64,000 nucleotides of DNA from Delphinus delphis (Eukaryota > Chordata > Mammalia > Artiodactyla > Delphinidae): NCBI RefSeq assembly GCF_949987515.2, contig NC_082684.1:118834080-118898079 (forward strand). The letters are read 5' to 3'. A model generated the notes under the pieces. It did no database searches. It had not been told where the DNA came from and worked only from the letters and a program-made list of their open reading frames with translations. The number at the start of each line of letters is the position of its first letter. The first letter of the stretch is position 1. Of this stretch, positions 23,946 through 36,259 are shown piece by piece. The translations under genes and the position numbers were made by a program.

Positions 23946-24043
23946 CAGTAATATGCAGCAGATACTGTATGTGACCTGCAGAGCCTAAAATATTTACTAT
24001 CTGACCCTTTATCAAAACAGTTTTCCAATCCCTGTCCTAATAT
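23946..24043 (-). mobile_element. hAT-type MER element, right part of the split copy
   Basis: It carries 'gcctaaaatatttactatct' and ends 'gttttccaatccctgtc', the inverted terminal end. It has the same orientation as 15107-15205. The central part of the element (roughly 100-150 bp) is missing from both halves. Confidence 0.6.
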
Positions 24044-24239
24044 ATGGTCTAATTGCTTAGGATATATAAAAGCTTGATGTATATTTCTTAATTTCTTTTA
24101 AGAAAACATAAAGATTTCTTAAAGCAATAGTTATAACAATGAGAAAGGTGGAAATGGAGCTATACTGGAGCAAAGTTGCTGTATTTTACCAGAATTAAGC
24201 CAGTATTAATCTGAAATACATTGTTATTAGTTAATGATA
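24044..24239. other. Unassigned sequence
   Basis: The first bases ('ctaatatatggtct') resemble the old antisense L1 that ends at 15106. The rest is not recognised. Confidence 0.35.
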
Positions 24240-24999
24240 TGTATTGTGGTCCCTAGTACAGCCACTAAGGAAATAACTCAAGAAGTACAGCTAAAAAATT
24301 AAGAAAGGAAGTTAAAATAGTATATAAAAATACATAAGACAAAAGATTTAACAAAAGAGAAACAAGAGACATAATGAAAATAGTAAAATCAAATATAAAT
24401 ATAACCTTATCAATAATTGCATTAAATGTGAGTGGTCTAAACACTGCAATCAAAAGGCAGAAATTTTCCAACTTGATAAAAAAAGCAAGATCCAACTATA
24501 TCCTACCAAAAGAGATACATAGAACCAGATAGATTGAAATAGGTTGAATAGGTTCAAATAAGTTAAAAATAAAAAGCTGTATCTTGCAGACAGTATTAGG
24601 TGCAAAAACTACTTTGAGAACAGACAAAGTAGACTTTAAGATAAGAGTCTTACTGGAGTTAAAGAGGGAAAATTCATAATGATAAAAGGATCAATACATT
24701 AAAAATATGTAACATTATAAATGTATATCTACTTAACTACTGAGACCCAAAATACATGAAGCAGAAAATGACAGAATTAAAAGGGGAAATAGACAACTCA
24801 ACAGTTATAGTTGAGGATTTTAATACTTCTTTCTTTTCATGTGATAGAACAACTAAGGATATAGAAAACTTGTACAACCCATTGACCAACTTGAACTTAA
24901 GTATATTTCTCTACTTAACAAGAGCAGAATACATACTCTTTTCCAGCACACATACAACGTTCTCCAGGATAGATCATATGCTATCTCATAAAAGAACTT
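24240..24999 (+). mobile_element. Old L1M fragment, ORF2 start
   Basis: It contains 'attaaatgtgagtggtctaa' and 'gcaatcaaaaggcagaaatt', then the endonuclease segment to 'caggatagatcatatgctat'. This is the start of L1 ORF2 on the + strand. It is strongly diverged, with stops. Confidence 0.75.
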
Positions 25000-26950
25000 T
25001 CCTTCCTGTTGATTTATTTACCATCTGGTATTTTTTTTCAGCCCTACAAACTTCTTTTAATATTTCTTATAGGGTAAGTCTACTAACACGTTATTTTCTC
25101 ATTTTGTGTTCATCTGAGGATGTCTTTTCTGTGACTTCATTTAGCCCTGTATATAACTCTTGATTAACATTTTTTTTCTTTCACCATTTTAAACATGTCA
25201 TTTCAGTGTCTTCTGACTTCTGTGGTTTCTGATGAGAAGTTAGGTTTTAATTGTATTGTTACTCTTCTATATGTATGAGTCACTTTTTCCCTTGTGACTT
25301 CAAGATTTTCTGTTTGTATTTGTCTTTCAGCAATTTGCCTATGGTATGTCTAGGTGTGGATCTCTGTGTTTATCCTACTTGGAATTCATTGAACTTCTTG
25401 GATCTGTAGATTAAGTTTTTCATCAAATCTGGGATATCTTTAGCCATTGTTTTTTCACATATTTTTTCTCCTCTTCTGGGACTCCTATTATGCATATGAT
25501 GGTATCCCACATGTACTGAGGCTCTGATTATTTTCCCTTGATTTTTTTTTCTCTTCAGATTTGATCATTTCTATTGATATGTCTTTGAGTTTACTGATTC
25601 TTTCCTCTACCATCTCAAATCTGCTCCTGAGAACATCTAATGATTTTTTCATTTCAATTATTGTATGTTCTGCTTTAGAGTTGTTCTTTGGTTCTTTTTA
25701 TGGCTTGTAGTTTTCTATTTAGATTCTCTATTGAATCATTGTCATCATATTTTTGTTTAATTTTTGGACATAGTCTCCTTAGCTTCTTTAAACACATTTA
25801 TAACAGCTTCTTTGAAATCTTTGCCAAGTTCAACAGCTGGACCTATTCAGAGTCAGTTTCTGTTGACTCCCTCCCCCACCCCCCTCTCCTGGCTATGTGT
25901 CACAATTTTCTGTTTCTTTGTATGTCTTGTATTTTGGTTGTTGTTGTTGAAAACTGGAAATTTAGGTAATATATCAAATTTAGGTAATATGTCCACTTTG
26001 GATTTTGATTTATTTTTCTGAGAGTTGTTTTTATTTATTTTTTGTTACTTTGGGTTTAAAGTGGAGAATCTTCCCCTGCTGTAGTGTGTAACCTCTGATG
26101 GCTCTGCTCAGATTTTATTCTTATTTTTATTTTTTAACCTAGTTTCCTAGTGATTGTCACTGTGTCTCTATAGCTTAGGGTAGCCATTGATTTGAAAAGA
26201 GGTTTGTTCAAACACGTCAAGCGTATAAGGCTTCTATCTTTGCTGTTTGAAATGTGTTTGAATTGAGGAGTGCATTCAGGGTCAGTCAGTTACTTCATCT
26301 ACCTTGGCTTTTAATTTCTGTGGACTCCCTTGAGTCTCCCCTGCACATCCACATAGTTTCCTAGCTGTCTAAGGACTTCTAGAGAGCATATCTAGCACTT
26401 GCTTGGCTCTCTCACTTCCATAATCTCCCAGTTCAATTTCTGAGTGTTCAATAGCTCATTCCAACTGGGTCTGCAATTCCAGGCTGGCACAGCTGATGCT
26501 CTGTATTTTCTTCATTCTTTTCCTACAGAGTTTGCCACTTTTAGCTGAAAAAGATGTGGGATTTTGTCCCTTGCCCCAAATCGAAGATTCCCTCTCTGAA
26601 TGCCAAGCTGCTTGTTTTCATAGTCAATCTTGCCTTGGAAAACTGACATTCCTGAGATTGAACTTGGGGATAGGATGGGAGAGGGGCCACACCAAGCCAG
26701 AAAAGGTTGTAGACGCCCACTATTTTGGGATGAAGCTTTAACAGGTTTTCAAGAATAAACATTTCGGAATTTGTCTGCCTTTGGTTGATTTCTAGAGCCC
26801 TGAAATAGTTGTTTTTTCACAGTTTTGTCCAGCGTTATGCTTATTTTTGGTGGAGAGATTTCATGGAGCTCTTCACACTACCCTAGGCCCCCACTCTTAA
26901 AATATTCTCAAGCCATTTGTGTAATTAGCTTTTTAAACCTTTGAAGGGGC
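25000..26950 (-). mobile_element. Old L1M fragment, ORF1 and 5' UTR (antisense)
   Basis: Read on the - strand it is the 5' part of an old L1. Markers include 'gtgtttatcctacttggaat', 'ccacatgtactgaggctctg' and 'tctggctatgtgtcacaatt'. A similar antisense stretch is at 39630-41270; the two share the text near 26780-26810 and 41200-41230. Open frames such as 26496-26741 are chance. Confidence 0.7.
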
Positions 26951-27980
26951 TCATGGAGCTACAGAATCCCTATTTTTATCATAATTTTTTGACAATATCT
27001 TCCCATTCCTGGGTCTTTGTCACTTCTAAAGTTATTGGACAAGGTCCTATGTCCATAGTTTTTGATAAAAACACTGAGAATATGCTTGTTATGTTCGTTC
27101 AGTATCTCGGGATGCTCTTTCTCTGAGTTTGTAAACTGCTCTAAGATGTGTGAAAATCTTCCCAGCCACTTCACCTAACCTGGGCTTTAAGTTTGTCTTT
27201 AGGATGTTTGAACATCACTTTCTTTGGTGGAGAAGGTGGAAGCCTTTTATTGGTCATTTGTTAGCTAATTATTCTTGCTTCAAGCATAGCTTGAGAAATC
27301 TTTTTGGTATCTTTAGCATTTTTCTGAGGTGTGGTTCATTCAGAACAACAGAGTTACTTCCATTCTTGCAGATTCATGTCTAAAACTATAATCAAAGACA
27401 AATGTAGTCTTTGATTATAGTTTTCTCAGATAGCAATAATGTGTATATATAAGTCAGGCCTTGGATTTTATTTACTTAATGTATTATTTAACATTTTTTT
27501 ATGTTCTTTACTCAAAAGGAATAAAATAATAAAAGCTAAAAAATGTTTTTTATAGATTTTCAACTCTTCAGAGAATGAAAAATTGAGAGTTTATCCTATA
27601 ATGGATTTAAACAATAAGTATGCAATTCATGTAATAATTCTTAGAAGAGCACAGTACAATTCCAGTGTTGACTATTTATTTAAAATATGAAACATTATTG
27701 AGTTGTTGAGGACAACAGCAGATCAACAGATAATAATATCCTGGCAACAGAAAAGGAAATTGATTCATTTTACTGTTTTAGGTGCTGTTTCTGTATTAAT
27801 TGTTATTGTGATGCCAAGAGTGTCTTGGTGTTTTGAATCACCAACCTAAATAACTTTCTTAACTGTCTTAATTGTAGGCTTAAAATGAACTTCCAGTGGA
27901 AAGTTGCTACTGTCCTAAAATTTTTATGGTAGGAAACAGAGTTCCAGGATTGTACGCCAGCAGTGCCATTGGCAGTTCAT
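26951..27980. other. Unassigned intronic sequence with a hairpin
   Basis: It is not recognised as a repeat or exon. It contains the perfect inverted repeat at 27382-27424, listed separately. Confidence 0.5.
27382..27424. repeat. Perfect 18-bp inverted repeat (hairpin)
   Basis: The left arm is aaaactataatcaaagac (27382-27399), the loop is aaatgta (27400-27406), and the right arm is the exact reverse complement (27407-27424). It could form a stable cruciform or an RNA hairpin. The arms are too short for a normal miRNA precursor. Confidence 0.9.
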
Positions 27981-27984
27981 ATGT

Positions 27985-28060
27985 TTGTTTATTAAACTTT
28001 TAATTTTGAGGTAATTGTAGATTCCCATGCAGTTATATGTCCATATGCTTTGACCCAATC
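27985..28060 (-). mobile_element. Small L1M 3'-end relic
   Basis: The text 'ttttgaggtaattgtagatt' followed by 'cccatgcagttata' matches the antisense 3' end of old L1M elements. Confidence 0.5.
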
Positions 28061-29620
28061 ATGTTTTTTTCTTTTTTCCAACCATTACCTAGTTTTGCAA
28101 AAATTAGCTATTGCTACTTTGTGGGTAATGAAAGGGGCCTTGCAGAAAGGTTTGAAGTTTTCTGAAACTCTGTGATACTAATTTGACTAAGCACCAACTA
28201 TGACAGTGGTCATGATTAAGATAAGATGTTAGAAACACTGTCTTTGCCTACTAGTAACCTGTTTCTTAGCCATGAAGCTTTTACTTTAAAATATAAATTT
28301 GTAACAAAAAGTATTACATTTGAAAAAAAGCATCAAGTTTTCAACTTTTCTGAACCATTAATGGAATAAGCTCATGCTTTCTGCAAATTTAAACACCCCT
28401 TATAAGTGTAATTAGTTCTAATGCCATACTTGCTCAACCAGTAAGCCTTTTACAATGTTTGTAGTGACTGTGTTCAGTCACTCATAAAATAAAAATTATG
28501 TCCTATATACTGTTATTGTATGTTAATGAAAATGAATGCAAAGAAATATTAATAATTATTTGAATAGTAGTTGTACCCATATTTTTGTTGAGTCATTTCA
28601 AGCCAGGATGACCTTTTTTCCTTTTTAGTTTCATTTATTAGTTTTCTGTTTGGAACTTTTTTCTGAAGAATTTCCATGGTAGAAGCTATTTGTCTAGGAA
28701 TAATGAAAGTCATATATTTGTGGAAGGATTTGAAGAGATCATGGATGTGGCTTGTTCTATATTTTATAAAAAACTTTAAAGTTACTAGTGTTATAATGGC
28801 AGCATGGGCCATAAAGGGCTGAAATGCCTGTTTACCTAGAAGGAAGAAAGTGTAAAGTTGATGGGTGATGGGACAGGGTTATAAAGATAGATTAGGCAAG
28901 ATTTAGTTTTAAAATTCTCTGAACATTCTTCGGAAGGGATTCAAGAATAAAATTAAAATATCTGAAAAATTGTGTTGAAAAGACCATGGCTAATACAGGC
29001 TTGGACCTCAGGGGAGTAATTTTTAAGCTGATAACCTGAGGTTATGATAATCATGGTCTCACAAATGTCATATGTACACATGTTACAATGACCATGAGTA
29101 TTAAAGTCAGAGTTTAGTGTCACATTTTAGTTTTCTCTTGAGCAGCGTTCAACGTAATTATTCTTTTTTGCTTTTCCTATACAAAAGTAAAAAAAAAAAA
29201 ATCACTACTACTGTTTTAAGTATTAGACCTTTCTTACTGAGTACATAGAGGGGAAAATGCCTTAAATGCTGATTATCAGCATTTTCCAAACTATATGCTC
29301 TGTGAAAGAAGTGTACCATGGCCAATTGAATGGGAAACTGCTGGTGAATCACAATTAAATGGATTTCCTGACTGGCTAACTGTTCTTTAATAAGCTAATG
29401 TGTATTATGATAAGCAGTATAGCATGTACTTCTTCCTAAACTTATTTGTCCATGGGTACGTCCCTCTAAACTGGTGTTCCTGTGAACGTAGTTGGAGTAA
29501 ACACTGCTCTAGGTAGGTGGTGTTCCAAAGCTGTGTCACAACTATTATTGGAAAGACCTGTTTTTGATAAAAATTAATATAAAAATTAAATATGGGCTTT
29601 TTTAATTTTTTTTTTTTAAG
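28061..29620. other. Unassigned intronic sequence
   Basis: AT-rich. No exon, RNA gene or named repeat was recognised. Open frames (28549-28812 and 29158-29352, both on -) look like chance. Confidence 0.5.
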
Positions 29621-29667
29621 TTGCTTTTTGGGTATTGTTTTTTGTTATTTTTTGGGTATTGTTTTTT

Positions 29668-29854
29668 ACGCGGGCCTCTCACTGTTGTGGCCTCTCCCGT
29701 CGCGGAGCACAGGCTCCGGACTCGCAGGCTCAGCAGCCATGGCTCACGGGCCCAGCCGCTCCGCGGCATGTGGGATCTTCCCGGACCGGTGCACAAACCC
29801 GTGTCCCCTACATTGGCAGGCGGACTCTCAACCACTGTGCCACCAGGGAAGCCC
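29668..29854 (-). mobile_element. CHR-type SINE with shortened tail
   Basis: The body runs from 'acgcgggcctctcactg' to 'gccaccagggaagccc'. The usual 'gcggt' plus long T run is missing at the left. The direct repeat 'tgggtattgtttt' flanks it, and the left copy is itself tandemly doubled (29627-29643 and 29651-29667; right copy at 29855-29868). Confidence 0.9.
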
Positions 29855-29868
29855 CTGGGTATTGTTTT

Positions 29869-31257
29869 AACGTAATTTCTTATTTGGTACGAAACTGCCA
29901 GTTCAAATAATAGGATGAGTAGATCCTAAAATAAAGTAATTTGGAAAATGTTAATATTCTTAGAAATTTTATGTACAACTAATTTTTGAAAGAAATACAA
30001 GTTATAGAGCCATAAGTCATCTGTTCATATTGAACTGTTTAGTATTCTTTATGTGCTTACAAGTTTTTATCATTCTTTTTGTTCCACTATTCTGTTGCTT
30101 CCTGTTAATTGAGGGGCATTTGAAAGCTTTTGTTAATGCAGTACACAACAAAAGGTTTATAGAGCGCAAGAAAAGATTTTGAACTGCAGTGTATGTTGAC
30201 TGACTTGCAGCAAAGCAGTGGTACTACTTTGTAGTATTTTTTCAAAGATTGGGGAACAAATAGAAATCTGAGAAAATATATTTTTATGTATTCTCTTTAG
30301 AAGCACCATACAATTTTCTGTAATATTTAACAGAAATTGTATAAACTTTTTTCATTTTTTTCATTTTATAATGACAGAACTTGTAAACTTTCAGCAATAT
30401 AGGTTTGCTTAGCAGTGCTGTATGAATATATCTGTTAAATTTTTCTTTTCTGTTGCACTGTATTTCAGTGAACTGAAATGTCATTAGGAAATCCAAATTC
30501 TTAGAATTTAATCACGGATTTCTGTGTGATCCCTCTTAGGCAAAATAAATACAACTATTAAGTTTTTTAAAAACCCCAGTGTAACAGGTGTTTAGAATTG
30601 TGGCATCTCTTACTCAAAGGAATCCCAAAGTTATGTGATGAAGTATCATATTAGTATGTGATACTATTTTAGTTTTTGTATTATTATAAAAGTAATATTT
30701 GAGCATAGAAATAAATAAACAGTACAGGAAAGTTAAAAAATGGAAAGTTAACATCTTTCTATGACCCTGTTTCATTCCTGTCCTTCATATTAATCACTAT
30801 TGAGTACTTTTTGTTTTCATTCTGTTGGTGGTTTCCTCCTTAACTCTAAACAATAGCAGGTAGTAAATCAATGAACTTGCTTTTGTATTAAGATTGACAA
30901 TCAACATGTACAAATTAAGATTTCTCTAACATAAAATTTCTCATGTCAATAATGGTAATGTGAGTTTATTTTAAAGAGTGTTTATTTAGAAATAACAGTT
31001 ATATTTTGAATTAAATGTAGAATTCTTTTAATTAATAGAAAATTGTTTTTAAAACTATGGTTCATATGTTGAGCATGGTATATTTTTCCATTAGTTTCTA
31101 AGTGTTCTATCAGTGGAGGTCATTCTATTATCAACCACTTTCTATTTTCTCATGGGAATTTCAAAGAAATACACTAGAATGAATCAATTTGAAATGTATT
31201 TATGCTAAAAATTTTCTCTTTAAAATTTTTCCCTATTTTGAGTTTAGAAGGTGAGAT
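29869..31257. other. Unassigned intronic sequence
   Basis: AT-rich. No exon or confident repeat was recognised. Confidence 0.5.
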
Positions 31258-31267
31258 GAAAGCAATC

Positions 31268-31485
31268 TTTTTTTTTTGTTTTTTTTTTTTTTTGCGGTAC
31301 GCGGGCCTCTCACTGTTGTGGCCTCTCCCGTTGCGGAGTACAGGCTCCGGACACGCAGGCTCAGCGGCCATGGCTCACGGGCCCAGCCGCCCCGCGGCAT
31401 GTGGGATCTTCCCGGACCGGGGCACGAACCCGTGTCCCCTGCATTAGCAGGCGGACTCTCAACCACCGTGCCACCAGGGAAGCCC
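31268..31485 (-). mobile_element. CHR-type SINE, young copy
   Basis: A long T-rich tail (31268-31293) is followed by 'gcggtacgcgggcc' with most CpG sites preserved. The exact duplication gaaagcaatc is at 31258-31267 and 31486-31495. Preserved CpGs suggest a fairly recent insertion. Confidence 0.95.
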
Positions 31486-31495
31486 GAAAGCAATC

Positions 31496-33890
31496 ATTAT
31501 TATAACAATATTATTCTTTTCAGATAGTGAAATATGGATTGCTTGCAGCTATTCTCTGCAAAGTAGTAAAATGAAAAAATAAATTTTTATTCTGGGTTAT
31601 GATATGATATTTCTGAAGCAGTGATTATAATAGTCTCATGCCAACAATGGACAGCTGGTGGTCTCATTCAGGTCAAAACCTAAAAACTCCATCGTGCTAC
31701 CTTAGTAAAGAGGAAAGAAGCCTACCTAGAAAAATATCTGTGAAATAGACAATCACAAACATAAAGTGAAAATCTGCATAGGTTGGCTCCATAAATCTTA
31801 CAGAATGAGGACTATAAAAGATTTTTCCAAGTGGTCATCCATGTACTGACACAAAGCAATAATAAAGTACAAAGTTTTAGAATAAAGGCCTTTAAATTTC
31901 TAAGACAGAATATATCTGAAGAAGAGACATGTCATTTCTCTCTAGTAGTAGTTATAATTGCCACTTAGCAAGAATACTTTCTTAGATACTTTTTCTTATC
32001 TTCTGCAGTATTCTCAGTGACATTTTGCTAGGTATAATACCTCAAATGTGATATTGATTAGTTGGTTACATAAATAATTAACACCTGGCAAATAACTTAT
32101 TTTGAAGAACATTCAGTGAGAGGTCTAGTGCATAATTTAATCATAGGCAAAGCACCAGGTAAAATGTCAAAACAATGTGATTTTCTTTTTTGAAGCAATG
32201 TCTTTAACATTTTAAAATTTCTATTGGGAACTAATTGACAAGCTTGATACCCAGACATAAATATTTAAGTTAAATCAGTTTCTATTGTGCTTCTTAGATG
32301 TCCTATGTTTCGGAGCATTTTATTTTGAAACTCCCAAATAACATTTAATTGTTTTTCATAATTAAGAGGACTTCTTAATTGCTGGTTTGCTGTTCTTAAC
32401 TTAGAAAGTTCTTTTTGTATATTGCTTATAACATACAAATGCATAGTTAATAGATTTTCTCAGTGAACTTTTTGGTATTGTCAATTTTATTCTCCATTAT
32501 GATTATTTGTTATTAAACATAACCTGCCACACACAAAGTTATGAATATATTGCAATCCCGTTATAGGGACAGTTTTGTCCTATGCTAGAAGACCCTAGGT
32601 AGTATATTACTAAGGTTATTAAAAATGTTTATAATTTCATGTTTAATTTTTAAACCATTATCCCTCAGAAACAATATAATTGGTGAATAGGTTCCAAAGC
32701 AAGTCTTGTAACACCTGTTTAACTCACGGTGCCCTTGAAATAATTATGCTCCTGCTATCATAGGAGGGAACACATGCAAGTAGGTATGAAACTATAGTGA
32801 AATATGATAAGAGTGAAGATGGGAGAAATATGCTGATACTGTTTGAGCCCCCACAAATAATCACTCCCTTAGTCTTACTGTATCATGATGTGAACCAAAT
32901 TCAAGCTGTTTCTGGCCCATGATATGGACCAATTAAGGAATGGATTTGGATTTTCCAAACTGGATGGATATGGTGACACCTTCCCAAATGTGAAAAGGAT
33001 GTAATAGTTGAACAAATATACCCAAATTCTAAATTCACAAAGCCAAAATCATTGTTAATTTCTTCAAATTATTCCAGTAAGACTGTGTGGTTTACCTTTT
33101 GATAGCGTTTCTGAATATTCCCCAAACCAAGAAAGCATCATTGCTATATGAGTGCCCCTGAGCTGTCATTGAACACATTCAACATATGTTATTCTGGGGA
33201 TGCCAGTCTTCTTTAAACCTTTTTAAAATTTTTTTCTTTTTGACTTGCCTTCAGAGTTTGAGGCATGTAGTTTTCAATGAAATTGATGGTGGCAAATCCT
33301 TATCCTTTTTGGGGTGGATTTGATTCCTAGTATCCATGAATTAATTCTATATCAAGATCTTAAGGCAGTTACAAAATAGGAATTTCAAAAGATATGAAGG
33401 AAAAAACACATAATTGTATTTGCTTTGCTGGCTGACAACCTTGAAGGACAATATTTATTTACTTATCTAACTTCTGAAATTCTTGCTGAAATTTTAGGTA
33501 CATTATTTTGTAGTCACTCTTTGTAAGTTATATACATTATATTTTTTTCTCTAAAATTGTATCAAATATAGCAAATCATACACAAGAATTTGAAAATGCA
33601 TAAGAGTCTGGGACAGCTAGTCTTCTGTCAATAATCTCTTTAATCTCATAGAGTACTCCCATCAAGTTCACAGAGATAATTATAAGGCATTGGGGAAAAC
33701 AAATTATATTCAGTATGCAACAATCCTCTGGCAGTCTTGGATTTCACATTTACTTTTTCAAGGACTTGTCAGTTGTCTCAAAGTTCCACAACAGATTTGA
33801 GTCATAAATTGTGAGGCTTCTGTGCAGCTGCGACTCAGGTCTGTGGTTGCTTAACAAGTGAGACAGTTTAAGAGTTTTAAATTAATCTTA
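31496..33890. other. Unassigned intronic sequence
   Basis: About 2.4 kb of AT-rich sequence. I found no exon with splice borders, no LRR-coding segment and no repeat I can name. Confidence 0.5.
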
Positions 33891-33918
33891 ATTCTTTGGA
33901 TTAATTAATCCAAAGAAT
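33891..33918. repeat. Perfect 28-bp palindrome
   Basis: The left half attctttggattaa (33891-33904) is followed without a spacer by its exact reverse complement (33905-33918). It lies at the edge of the old repeat that follows. Confidence 0.92.
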
Positions 33919-34640
33919 ATTTACTGAGCACCTACCATGAGTTAGACACTGCTAGGTGGTAGGGATATAGCAGTACAGAAGACAGTCAAAGCCCCTGCCT
34001 GTTATTATGACATTTATTTTCTAGTGGGAGGCACAGACTATGTTTTTTAAAAAATTAATAAACAAAATAATTAAAGATTGCATTAAATGCAGGGAAAGAA
34101 ATAGCTACAATTGAGAAAGAGGGGTCCTATTTAATTAGAAAGTCTGGGAAGGTCATTGTGAGAATTGTGATAGTGAAATTCTGAAAAACAGGAATGAGCT
34201 CACAGTTTGAGGAGTTAGGCAAAGAACATTCCTGGCAGAGAAAACAGCAGATTCTAAGGCTCTGAGGGACGAAGTTGCTTGACACTTTCTCGGGCCAGAA
34301 GGAAGGGCAGGGTAGTTGGATTGTAGTGAGGTGGATGAGAGGCAGGCCAGGACTGATTGGGGGACCTTGTTTGCTAATAAGATGGTGTTTAAGATTTTAT
34401 TCCTGTACAGTGGGAAGCCAGAGCAGAGTTTGGCACAGGGAAGGAATGTGATCTATGTGTTAGTATCACTTTAGCTTCTGTGTATAAAATGGATTGGAGG
34501 GGGCCTGGAAGTAAGAAGACCAGTTAAGGAGGCAATTTGGTGAGTTCAAGCAAGAGAGAATAGTGGTGCTGGGCTCAGTGTGGTAACAGTGGAGGCAGAA
34601 AGAAGACAGATTTGATCCATATTTTGCAGTATGGTTTGTC
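33919..34640. repeat. Ancient mammalian repeat (L2/MER class, not assigned)
   Basis: It begins 'tatttactgagcacctacca' and continues 'gttagacactgctaggtggt', 'gggatatagcagtacagaag' and 'cattcctggcagagaaaaca', then 'gaccagttaaggaggcaatt'. This is a well-known block of an old mammalian repeat. A second copy of its first part is at 60995-61200. There is no coding frame. Confidence 0.6.
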
Positions 34641-35115
34641 ACAGGACACTCAACAGCCTTTGTTCTCTATTTGTCTCTACCTGTAGAGGAAATGCCAAGT
34701 TATAGTACTGTTCCCAGATTTGGTCATTACCCAGTTCAAAAAAAATCATCCATAAAATAAGATGGTTTATTATATACTTTCTTTTGTTTTAATAGATCTG
34801 ATCATCTGTTAATTACTTATTCTGCATTTCTGCTTCTTTGATCTTTGGAAAGAGCCAACAAGTTAGGCAAAGTATTGTGTGATCAAAAGATTTGAAAGGT
34901 GTGCTAGGGCCAGAGATGAGTAGAGCCTGGGGGTGCTTGGTTTAAGGTTAATGACAAGACAAAGGAGTGTCTCCTGCAGAGAACTCTTTGCTGCAGAAAG
35001 CTTTTTCTGCCAAAGGCTGCTTACAAAAAGATATTTATATTCAGATTTTACATTTAGAATATTATATAGTATGGTGAGCTGAAAAAAATAGAAATAAATA
35101 TTTATTGATTTTCCG
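34641..35115. other. Unassigned intronic sequence
   Basis: No feature was recognised. Confidence 0.5.
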
Positions 35116-35119
35116 CCAT

Positions 35120-35285
35120 GTACTATTGAATTATGTGAAATATTTCATCTAATCACTTGAGGTATGTGCTATTCCATCTCTTCTTTTTTACAGATGATTT
35201 ATAAATTAACATCAAACCAATGATCTAAATATTGGAGTAAATAACCCAAAGTTGCACAGCTGATGGTTTGAACCTATTTCTACAT
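35120..35285. repeat. MIR-like relic
   Basis: It carries 'tttcatctaatcacttgagg' and 'ttttacagatgatttataaa', then 'aagttgcacagctgatggtt', the usual MIR core order. Confidence 0.6.
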
Positions 35286-36255
35286 ACCAGACTATGTACG
35301 TTTCACAGCCCAATCAAGAGAAAGAGAATGAATCTAGAGAGGGACACTTACTGTTTATAGAATGGAGTTTGGCTGGCATTGAAATATTGTCTTTTATTTC
35401 TCTGTATGCTCTCCCTAACCCAGTGTGCTTTGGATCTCAAATTAGAGATGTTTTTAGGGGTACCAGAAAAAGCCAGTGCTTGAAAGTATCAAGCCTTGTT
35501 ATTGACTCTCTGTGGTCACTGGCTTGGCATGGAGTGGGTGGCTTCCCTCCCATTCCCATTTAAATTTTAGGTTAGGTCAGTATGCATCAGCAGAGAATGA
35601 TGATTTAAAGGAGACTTACTGTTTTTTCGTTTGAAATTGGCACTCTAATGTTATTTTTATGCTTAGTCTAAGTACTTATTGTGTGGCAGTAATGAAATCA
35701 TTTTCAGGATATTCTATAAGTAGCTGAAAAGTTAAGGTATTGTATATTTAGCATGAAAGTAAACAGTGCAAACAACTGAAGTTAGTATTATTCTGGGCAC
35801 ACTAAAGAAATAAAGTGTTCAAACTGATGTTTACTCCCTGAGAATTGGTGTGGTGACCCGGAGACCAGCTGAAAAGAGTAGGATTCCCCTTGTATTCCAA
35901 AAAAAATGCATTGTAACTTTACATCAGTAATACTACATTAATTTCAAGATGGCATAGCAATAAATATTTCGGAAGGTGTCAGTAAACTAATTGGTAATAA
36001 AATGAATTGTAAACAATTTTATTAAAAAGAAACATAATACCGTACTGAAAAAAGACTCAAAAAGTGCAGGTAACACATTGTTAGAAATAAAAACAGCTAA
36101 GAACTGATTAAATTATATGAATTTATGCTAAGAATAATTATTCTGATTTACAATGTTCAGATGATCAGTATATGGAATTTTTAAATATACATGTTTAATT
36201 TATATATTATATTTAATGGAAATATTTTTAGCTTTTAGAAAGAATTTTTTAAAAA
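35286..36255. other. Unassigned intronic sequence
   Basis: It contains an 89-codon open frame at 35294-35563 on + with no recognisable domain or splice borders. I treat it as chance. Confidence 0.45.
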
Positions 36256-36259
36256 ATAA

